A DNA stretch of 64,000 bases from contig NW_019091366.1 in the NCBI RefSeq assembly GCF_001949145.1, positions 864,492 to 928,491 on the forward strand, given 5' to 3'. Numbering within the stretch: the stretch's first letter is position 1; each line of letters begins with the position of its first letter. A program made the position numbers and the translations under genes. This DNA is from Acanthaster planci (lineage: Eukaryota > Echinodermata > Asteroidea > Valvatida > Acanthasteridae). Below, piece after piece: positions 37,185-46,886 of the stretch. The notes beneath the pieces are model-generated. The model saw nothing but the letters and a program-made list of their open reading frames with translations. It was not told the DNA's origin and ran no database searches.

Positions 37185-39705
37185 TGTTATCCATAGTGCC
37201 CACACAGAACCCAGCCCAGCAACATGTAGTGGTTCTTGCACAGAATTTCATTTCAAGTTAAACCACTAAAGACAGACTCGTCCCAGAGGATTTAATGAAA
37301 GATTATTTTTTAAAAAAAGCCGTTTTGGAAGTTTTGGTTATTAATTCTTGCTTGCAGTGTGTTCAAAGTGTAAGGTAGTATAACAAAATCCAAAATTGTT
37401 TCTTTAGAGTAAAACTTTGAATTTCACAAATGTGTTTTGCAAGAACATTTTAAAAATCGTAACTTAATACATGACCAAATAGAGTATGAATTTGTTCTTG
37501 TTTGTTTTTTTTTTACATGTGCTACGTATTTATTTTATATTGTTTTGCCTTTTTGTAATTGTCCTCTTGGACTCTGAAAATTCTCATGTGCAGGTGTGGC
37601 CTTTGGGCTACCCAATTATGACAACAGAGGGCGCTATGACCTGTAAATTCTGACCCACACGTACACATGGTGTTGTAATCCAGATGACTCCTGGTGTACA
37701 CCAATTTGGAAGCAATAGGACTCTGGCTGGCATTGACATCACTCCTAAATAGTGTAAATTCTTGGCTCCATGCCAATCCAACCCATATCTGCTTACGTAT
37801 AGAAAGATAGAGAGGGACAGCTATTGTGCACTTCAAAAACATCCATATGGAAAAATATAATGACACTACAATTTTGATCTCTTTTCCAAATTCCCTCTAC
37901 GTCAGTACATATTTTTTTTTTACAATGCCAATTGTAAGTTCCTCTTTGGCCCCATTCAGCTCTATTTGATGGGCTGAAGGCCCAGTTTGATTTTGCATTG
38001 TAGTAACACAGTTTCAGCTGATAAATGGCATTTAATCTCACCATTTTACGATCTGTATTTGTCATTCCACATCCTGAATGGTTATAAACCTTAAACCTCA
38101 GACTCCTCAGTTGATTTCTGGGAAGAATATCCCTCTCTTTTTTTAAAATCATGTTCCTGAAGATTTTGCCCGAGGCCATAGAACTTCAAAGATTTGTCTA
38201 ACTTCCTGTGTTTGAAAAAGTGTTATTTTCCTCAGGGGTTTCTGACCGAAAGTCTGAGCCAAGAACATATCAAATAATTTGTTTTTCTTTGTGTTTGGTT
38301 CCTGGTTTGCTTTTGTGGTTGGGATACATGCACGCAATCCACCTTTTAATACCCGAGAAGGGCGTTAATGACATCTATCTGAGAGCTCCATTTCTGAGAG
38401 TTGCCAGCCACAGGAGAATGTTCATAGTCCATCGGACGTGTGTGTGTGTACATTATGGGATCATGTAGATACTTGCGGTATTGTTGGCATGAACTGTGGA
38501 GGCGGAACCCTGAAGGGCAGTCTGGGTTGGAAAAAAAAAAATGTTGACATTGCTATCAGTAGTGTGGAACAGATTTGAGGTGGTTTAAAAGCACACTGTA
38601 TATTTAAGTGCTTGATTTTATTTCTCCGTGTTCTCTTGCTCTCTAGACTTGACTTTGGAACAGGCTGAATTACTAACCTATAATGATAGACCTTTACAGG
38701 GGTTCAGTTCTAGGCAGCCTAAATGTGTAATGTACACCATATCGGCTGATGAATTCTGAAACAAAAAAATGGTTTTGTTTTTTCATTCATTCATAGCGAC
38801 AAAGTAAAGAGTGTCATCTACATGTGGCTTATTATGGCTACTCAATGGACATATCCGCTTTTTGCATTTACAGTTGAGGGCGCTGCTTGTCCCATTCATG
38901 AGAGCCAGTGACCCTTGGGTCCTTGTCTCGTTGCAGAAATTGTGTGGTGCATGTGCACCCACAAGGTCACAGATTGTGCATGTCTCACATGGGCGTATGC
39001 ATCGACCAATTTCTGACTCATTCTGTGCAAGGCCTCAACCCAAATGATCTCAGGTGCCCAATTTGACTAAAAATTTCATGCACCCCAGGAGGTTAGGATT
39101 AATGCTTTGCTCAAGTCTTATCTGGTGCAGTGGGGACCAAAGGACTTGCATTTAACTGTGTTGATGATTTTCCCAAAGTCCGAATGCTACACAATCTGCT
39201 CTGTAGGCCTAGAGCTGGAAAGCTTTTCAAAGTGAGCTCCACCCATGAAGTGGCATTGAAAAAGTCTGAACTGGGTAGATACAAATGCCTGCACATTTAG
39301 TGCTTGTACATAGGTCAGGTGCGAGCTTGAATCTGTGCCAAGAGTATGTATGATGCTGAATTTACTTCATAGATCTCTGACAGTTACGACCTTGTTGAGT
39401 TACTGTCAGGGCCAAAGTTTACTGGGCACTGTTGGAATGATCAAACAGCTATAGTAAGGGAAAGAAATGTTTCACTCATTTTTTGATGAAGTGGACCTTG
39501 CAATTTGGCAGACAACTTGTCACTCTATGAGGTTCTGTGCAGTTTGTAAGTGCGAGGAAGTAAAGAGTTAGAGATGCACGGCAAGGAACTATTTTTAGAT
39601 GTGCATTGCTCCATGAAAAAGCCACAGGGTGCCGTGCGTTTAAAATCTTAAATGATGTCGTACGAAAATCCCCCCATCATATCTAGTCTCTTTTTCTTTG
39701 TTTAG

Positions 39706-39756
39706 ACACATCCTCACATGGATGTTGTGGTTGTCATTGATCTGTGCAAGAAGCCA
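39706..39756 (+). CDS. Weak candidate exon (51 nt) downstream of the stop
   Basis: A strong pyrimidine tract (CTAGTCTCTTTTTCTTTGTTTAG) precedes 51 nt open in phase 0, THPHMDVVVVIDLCKKP, followed by a consensus donor GTGAGT. It is phase 0-0 like exons A and B, so it could be an alternative exon used instead of the terminal exon, though that needs a further exon I cannot find. It cannot join DNAAF9 exon 2, which requires a phase-2 partner. Chance occurrence is quite possible. Confidence 0.2.
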
Positions 39757-42700
39757 GTGAGTCAGTTTTATTTTCAACTTTGGATGAGCTGTAAAAATTA
39801 CTCACGTTCCAAATTCAAGTCTGTTCGGGGTTCCTCGGCCATTTGCCAACTCTACCAAGTCTGTACATGGTTCTTTTTGCTTTTTAATTACTTTTTTTTA
39901 TTATTGATTTGGTGCATTATAGTAGTCTCTATATAGAACAAGCAAGTTGAATCAGTTTGTAGGTAGCGTAAGCAGGGCAGTATGCAATAATTTTATGTTG
40001 GCTTTTTTGTGTGTTTTGTGTCTTTAATGTTGTGGCTGTGTCTCCAAGCAAAATGATTTATAAGTTGGGAAACATTTTTGAGGGATAGATTTGCTTCCAG
40101 TTTTTGTAAGTTGACTGACCCATGGCTTGGAGTTGATATGGAGGGGCTTGCATTGAAAGAAGTGACAGCGTGAAAACTCTATGGCTTGCACTTGTGTTCC
40201 TAAGCAAGGTACTTTATTCCAATGGCAGTAAGCCAGGTAGAACCCAAGAGGAATTTTCAGCATTTCCTGCTTTTTCCTGGCGTGGTTTAGTCTTGTAAAC
40301 ACAGGTCACTTCTTGATGTGATTTGAAGCAAATGGCCACTGGCTGTAAATGAATGGTCATTCTGTGGGAATTCAAGGTGTACAGCGTACCTCTCACATTA
40401 CATTAACAGACAGTGTCTTAGTTGCACAATCTGAACAGGTTATTATGGTTCAATGCAATTGTGTGTACTTAATTCAGAATGCAGTTCCTGGGCAGGTCGG
40501 CCGTTTCCAAGGCATAGGCCAGTCTCATAATTGATTAGCAGGCATTGGGAACCAGAAATGGACAGTACAAATGCTAAGTCAATGATAACCCCTGGACATG
40601 ACTGATCTAATGACTCTGTGTTTATCAACTTACAATAAATTTTCTTGTCAGGGTGTATGCAAGTTCCTTTGAATTGTGTGGGTTTTTTGTGGGGTTTTTT
40701 TGGGGGGGGGTGTAGTCTGCATGCATAATGTGTGTTAATATGGCAAAGCTTTTATGTTTGGCTTCTTGACATTTTCAGTCCAACGGGCAGTTCTCCATTT
40801 AATTGAAGCTTGTTCCTGAAATGTACAGACTGCATATTACAGCAGTCAAAATCGGCTCATTTTGCAATCTCAACAGCCACTTCAGAAAGTGTCAAATGAG
40901 CTTGGAAAAACTGTCCTATCGCATCACTTAAAAGATTGCAGTCCTCTTATATTGAAGTCATTGTGATGAAAAACCTCTACACAAAGAATGTAGAGTGTTG
41001 AATTTCATTGGGGTGAAGATATTTTCCTCGGATAGAATTTTGATTTGTTGGATTTTAATTTTGCTCCTCTGCTGAATACAAATTTTGCCAAAATGTTGTA
41101 TTTCCCAATTGCTTAACAGTAAAGAAAAAGGTTGTATTTGTGGAATTAATATTTTTGTTTTGCTGTGAAATGGCTAACAAATATTAAAAAGAGACAAACA
41201 TGTAGGTTAAAAACATTTGCATTCCTCTACCATTAACAGTTTGCTGTTCAAGAAATATTTTTAACTTTTAAGAGTTGAATTTTGATTCTGTATAAATTAA
41301 GCACAAGTGATATTACCAGAATAAGAAAGGGGCAGTGATGATTGGTGAGAAAGGTCACCTTTGCCGAGTGAACAAAGTCTATTCTTTGAGCACTTGACCA
41401 CTGTACATGAGATTGCAAGATGAGGGATGATTTTTCAAGGCTGCAAGGCCAAGATACATGTTACCAGGCCCATGTGAACAGTTTTGTGAAATGCAGTCAG
41501 GCGACCTGAACTTGATGGGCTGGTCATCTGACACAACTTGTGAACATGAGGTCTTTTTTTGTAAGTAATGCTGTTAATTGAAGTCAGGAGACTTGGTATT
41601 AGGATTGGTCACAGTGAGGAGTTCAGGGGAATTTTTTTTCTCCAAAAGAATATTTTTGATTTGAAATGACGTAGAAGTCACTTCTAAATGTTATCAAGTT
41701 GAAAACTTCTTGTGCTGTATTCAAGTGAAGTGAACTGAATTTTTCCCATTATGAACTCCTTCACAGATTTCCTCCATTGTTAGGAGTTATTTCAAACTAC
41801 AGCAGCAAGATTCACTTTTGTCGCTTTTTTTTACACTAAACAATTTGTACAATTTATAGGAGGGAAACTCTTCTGGTAATTTTTGTTCTTTTTCGAGATA
41901 CCTAAAAGTGGTGTGGACATATTTGTTCTGTTGTGTATATATATATTTTAGGAAGACATTTAACTGGTGCGGTATGTTCAAGTTGAGCAGGACTGACCAT
42001 AGTCAAACATGTTGGCTGGGTAATGATGATAAGGAACTAATAAGTGCTTGATGCATATATTGACGCATTTCATGCTGATACCTACAATTCAGGGTTTGTC
42101 TTGCCTGCTTTATAGCTTTTTATCGATACTTTTATTGATATGTGGAGATGGTAGAAAATGTGATAGATGTTTCCATTCCAGAAGCAGGTGTTTTTGAGCC
42201 GGTCTTTCAAGCAGGTGAAACAACAAAAACAAGACAAGAAAATAAACTGGTAGATTATTTTTTACTCTGAGAACAGTTACTGATGTTTTAGCTTGATAAA
42301 GCAGTATTATAATGGAATTTTGATGGACGAGTAACAGTGAGGATAAAAGAAAATGTAGCCTTTTTTGGGGGAGACCCAATAACTAGCAATGAACAAGTCA
42401 TTGTTAGTGAATCGTAGTCAAACACATGAACTGTTACAAGTGCACATATACTGTGGTGTTAGAAGCACTGTATTGGTGTGTTTTCATAAGTGCACTTTTT
42501 CAAGTTTTTAGGTTACCCCTAGCAAAGTTCGTTGTCTACCCTCCCCAGTAATTTCTAGATTTTATTTGTTTAAAAGAAAAAGCCAGTTGTGGCAGGAATT
42601 TGATTCCTGTGGGAATGCCAACTGCAGGTGGATTCGTATTTAAACGAAAAATAGTAAGATTTTTCAAAGGCAAATTGGAGTTTAAAGGCACAGTTCCCCC

Positions 42701-43194
42701 ATGTGTTTGTTCACGACTCGCAAGGCTGATGTTAAAGTTTCAAAAAAGGAGTTCAACAGAATAAAAGATTTGTCATTTTTTGTAGGCTGGTGGAGCCCAG
42801 TCAGCTGTTCAATGTTTTTTCCTCCTGGTTCTAAAACCAAAGAGCACCCACGAAAAAGAAAATAGACGAATGTTTTAACCCCCTGAGAATTATAGACAAG
42901 AAAAGATTGCATTTCAGCTTTCTTTGTGTAATTTTATGAATTATGAGAAAGAGACAGCGCTGACCCTACCCATTGGCCAGTATGATGGGCCATCTCTGAC
43001 TGCCCACAACCTTGGCACGCTCGTATTTGAAAAAAGAATAAAAGCACTTTCCTGTAAGCACAACTGAAGTCAAAAGTCAGGTTGGAATAGGCGCTGGTGG
43101 CTCAATGTACAACTGCATGTAATTCAAAAGTGGTAGTAGCAAGAAGAAGAAGCTGTATTCAAAGCTGGAGTTGATGGGTCCATCTTGCCTTAGC

Positions 43195-43253
43195 ATAACC
43201 CTAACAGTCCTCAATCCTCCAACAGGTGAAGGATTGAGGACTGTTGGGGTTAA
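43195..43253. repeat. 59-bp foldback hairpin, copy 1
   Basis: The sequence is nearly self-complementary. The stem CCCTAACAGTCCTCAATCC pairs with GGATTGAGGACTGTTGGGG, with a single G-U, and a 13-nt loop TCCAACAGGTGAA. A related copy lies at 57746-57804 in reverse orientation. The ends (ATAACCC..GGGTTAA) resemble telomere-type words. Confidence 0.85.
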
Positions 43254-46200
43254 GGCATTACTGTGCCTTTAACACCCCATTCGGGCTGATTGCCTATTGT
43301 AAGTTGTAAATACATTTTTGTGGCTTTGATAAATACAAATCTGAGATAGTATTCCCAGACAATTTTAGTCTGGCTCCTCTAGTTGCCTTACTTGATACCT
43401 TTTCTGCACATCTAGTCCCCCGACTCACTCCTTGTTATAGAGACAGAAAAGAGCACTTTGATAAAATTAAATTGACACTCGGTGTTAATTGTAATCTTAT
43501 AGACTGATGATAAACTTTTTGAACAATGCATGAGGATTATTAGTGTTTACCATACGGGTGTTGATATTAAGCTGAAATCTTACAATTTTTTGTAAAAAAA
43601 AGTTACTGTCTTTGAATACATTTGTATAGATGTCCTGTGAAAACTAGGAAAGGAAATTAGCATCGGATTGAATCTAAAAACTTGTGTACAATCCTAGACT
43701 TGATTAGGAACTTATTGCATGAATTGTATAGAAGAAAACATTACTTCACATTTAGTTACAGAAAAACAACTGATCATTACTGTATGCATGGTTAAATGTT
43801 TTGTAATAACTGTTCACCCCATTAAGATGTTTCTTCAGCTTATTCAAATAAAATTCCTTCTAGTTGAAATTAGACATGTTCCCAAAATGTATTTTAAAAA
43901 AGTATGAATTTCAAGAGTTTGGATTTGGTAATGAAATGAGCCCATGAATTGCTAAAGATGATTACCTGATTGTTATTAACCATCTACACCTGTGTGTTAA
44001 GAGAAATTTGTGTCCTAGTAGTAAAAACAGCGCCTGTTTACTCTGTGGATGTTCATTTTTCAATAGAAATGTTTCAAATACAGATCAATGTGGGAAAAAA
44101 TACCTGGGAGACGAAGCTTACGTTCACCCTCAGTTATGAATTGGGGAATGAGAATGCGGTGATAAGGAATCTGTTTTGGAATGTATAAAGTGTTTCCACA
44201 CAATCGGATTGCGTCTGAATATATATTTGTCAGAAACAAGGTGTTTGCACTATATTTCAGCAATATTGTGGGATTAAGCTTCATCTTGTGTTGATCTTTA
44301 AAAAGACTTGAGCACCATTGAACCATTCAATTTTGTTTAGGTTTTAGGTTTGTATTTCAAAAAAGAACTTGTTTGGTCATGTGAAATTTTGGAGCATCTT
44401 TTAGTGATTACAATTAAAACTGATTATGGCTTATGGTTTCTTTGCTTCTTTGGGGTGGGGGTTTGATTGCTTGGTTGAAAAAAATGGTTCTCTTTGTTTC
44501 TTTTTTTGGCAAGAATATATGTTCTTGCCACATTTTTAGAAATACATTGGATATAATGTGTATTGTATTGGTTAGTTCAATGGTTTGGGTTGTAACGAGA
44601 AATGAACAGCAGAACAGTACTACAGAATTGGGACAAAAGTAAAATGCTCTTTTTTATTTCTTTTTTTTTGGTTAGAACCCACTTTTGAATTCTTTTAAGA
44701 TTGATTTAAGCTGCTGATTTAAGAGTTGAAGTTAACCTCAGTGCTGTGTGGCATACTGTTTTATTTTTACTTCTGGCAAGCTGTGGACCAACACGTAATG
44801 TCAGGTTGTTAAGGTTTTCTTTTATACAAATATGTCATTAATTCTTGAAGTTTGAATTAGATTTTTTTTATTATGTAAATCCACAGTGAAGTTAGCCAAT
44901 TGCTTGTTTGCACAACAGAACTGTTTTATGATTTTTTTTCTGTTTTGCCGTGTTCTGATATTTTATTTTGTATAAGTACCTTTTGAAGTGAAAGAAAAAA
45001 AATCAGCAAGCTCAAAATTTTGTATTTTTAGGGAGAAATTCTAAAATAAGACATTTAATCCAAATGTAGTTGTTTTGTTTGGAAAGTTATGTGCACCTTA
45101 ACAGGTTTATAAATACAGTGTGATTTGGGGTGTTTTTGTTTTCTCCTTTTGGTTTTTTTTAAAACTAACTTCCGTGGAAAAAGAAAAAGAAAAAAATAAT
45201 CCCTGGTTATGCTACATTGAAGGTTTGAGAATAACCTCTAGTTGGTGATCAATGCTTAATGCTAAATCCAGCGAATAGGTTATGCTGACAGGAAACAGTT
45301 AATTGAGCACCAAATGCTTTATGAGTAATTAAAGACCTAATTAAATGAACATGCTAAAATCTTTGTTTAATCAGCAGAAATGTTTGGCTGACCTCATGTC
45401 TGCTTTTCTGCTTACACTCAAGCATGTCTCCTACAGACATGGTAGAAGTTCCAGTGTTACATTCAAACATCATTATATTTAAGCCAAACGTATTTGTCTA
45501 GTAAGTGTGTCCTCCGTGGTGTTAGTTGTCATCTTAGAGCAACTGAGCACCTGTGTTTGAAATTGGGTCCCAAACTCCATGATCTTTTGCAGATTTACTT
45601 GGCATTTGGTGCAGAAAGGCAGAGTTGGAATGAATCGGTCAGGGAGCATTGATTTGAAAAAAGAAAAATCTCTCCTAGTGTTCAGAGTTTTGCTTTTGGA
45701 AAATAGTGTTGCAAGGTCACTTTTCAAGGAGATTTTCATACAACACAGCCAGTACAGATTTGGTGTTTTGCAGTGTCATTTGAGTTTTACTTATCCTTTG
45801 AAATATTCTTCTTTATAAAACAGAGAACTGAAAATTATAAATACTGCATTTATTGCTAATTGTAAAATAAGCTCTATGTCAGTTGTAAGTTTGGCCGCTT
45901 TAAATACGAAAAGGAGAGCAAACACCTCAGAAACACTTTGGCCATACTCAGATTCCCTGTTTTTTTTTAGTCTAAACTGCAAGGATAAGTTGATGTATAT
46001 CGAATCAAATGCACCTGTAATTTAGGTACTGTTTTAGATATTGTTCACTTCTGTTAGCAAAGCTAGCCCATATGATGTAAAGTGTATGCTGCAGTCTGTG
46101 ATTCACTGGGGTAGTAATGGATGTTTGTCTCTTGCTCCAGTGCAGTTCATGACCGATTGTGAAACGGGGATAGGCAACAGCCCCACGTCCAACCCCCCCG

Positions 46201-46307
46201 CCCTGCCCCACCACCCCACCCCTCCCTTTAGAGGTACACTTTGAGTGTTACAATGGCCGTCACCTGTGGATTTAGTGTGACACTGACAGCTGTTTTATGG
46301 AATGGGA

Positions 46308-46313
46308 AATAAA
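46308..46313 (+). terminator. Distal polyadenylation signal AATAAA
   Basis: The hexamer is followed about 15-25 nt later by a plausible cleavage region and then a GT/T-rich stretch (TGTCACGTGTGCTTTTATTT). It is the last signal before the DNAAF9 promoter and a good candidate for the distal 3' end of the left gene. Confidence 0.45.
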
Positions 46314-46674
46314 GATGCTTATTAGACATGTTTTTGATAAAAGAGTTGAACGCTGTCACGTGTGCTTTTATTTATGATATTGGTGTTCATTGTGCAAGTT
46401 AGTGTGCAGGAAGAAGTTATTTATTTTATCGTTGTTTTGAAGAAATTGCCATCGTTTGACAACAGCGTTCAATGGCTTGGTAATTCCTGGATGCCTTCCG
46501 TTCCATGAATCGAATATTTGAGAAACGAAAGTTTATCGAATTGTTGGTTGATGTTCACACATCAGTTCCATGTATTATCATTTTTCGTTCCAAACATTTT
46601 TATTAGAAATTTCAATAAATTTCAATATTGGATTTATTTCCCCCCCCCCGCACTGCCAACCCACACCCCGGAAC

Positions 46675-46818
46675 CTTATTATGCAAATTTGGCGCTGAAT
46701 GACAGGAAACCGAAACCAGCCAATCTGTGCTCGAGATGTATAGTCACGTGTTCGTTTCTAAAGATGGCGGTAGTTGTTTGGAGTTTCTAGGCAGGTTTCT
46801 GCAGAAAATATCAACGCA
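46675..46818 (+). promoter_or_regulatory. Compact DNAAF9 promoter and 5'UTR
   Basis: Within 90 bp are an octamer ATGCAAAT (46681-46688), an E2F-consensus TTTGGCGC (46688-46695), CCAAT (46720-46724), an E-box CACGTG (46745-46750) and AAGATGGCGG (46761-46770). The last is the YY1-type initiator-proximal motif typical of TATA-less housekeeping promoters, so transcription probably starts near 46740-46760. I found no clear RFX X-box, the usual signature of ciliary genes. The motifs are exact matches; their use is inferred. Confidence 0.5.
46764..46790 (+). CDS. Upstream ORF, 8 codons plus stop
   Basis: ATG GCG GTA .. TAG lies inside the YY1-like motif, 28 nt before the DNAAF9 start codon. If the transcript starts upstream of it, this uORF could damp translation. 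Another upstream ATG (46737) opens a frame that overlaps exon 1 and is not continued by exon 2. Confidence 0.3.
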   Translation: MAVVVWSF

Positions 46819-46886
46819 ATGCCACCTACGAGGCCTTCGTCAGCTCGCAAAAATGTGCCACAAGCCACCTTTTCTGCTTTCGCAAG
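46819..46886 (+). CDS. DNAAF9 exon 1
   Basis: Starts MPPTRPSSARKNVPQATFSA, a basic, Ser/Pro-containing N-terminus; ends phase 2 at donor GTATGT. The split codon AG+C joins to CARLRHVQSLL in exon 2. An overlapping longer frame (from 46727) does not continue into exon 2. Confidence 0.75.

Larger units (their letters stand above)
37080..46335 (+). other. Probable very long 3'UTR of the left gene
   Basis: About 9.2 kb of AT-rich, T-run-rich sequence with no credible coding exon except the weak candidate at 39706-39756. Proximal (37179) and distal (46308) AATAAA signals, with others between (for example 43847-43852), would allow 3'UTRs of about 0.1 to 9.2 kb. Two Pumilio-type elements are present: TGTATATA at 41934-41941 and TGTAAATA at 43305-43312. 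That it is one UTR is inferred from strand composition and position; separate noncoding transcripts are possible. Confidence 0.45.

Noticed and set aside
46442-46470. ATTGCCATCGTTTGACAAC upstream of DNAAF9 as a possible RFX X-box
   Set aside because: The half-sites are too far apart for the GTNRCC(0-3)RGYAAC consensus.
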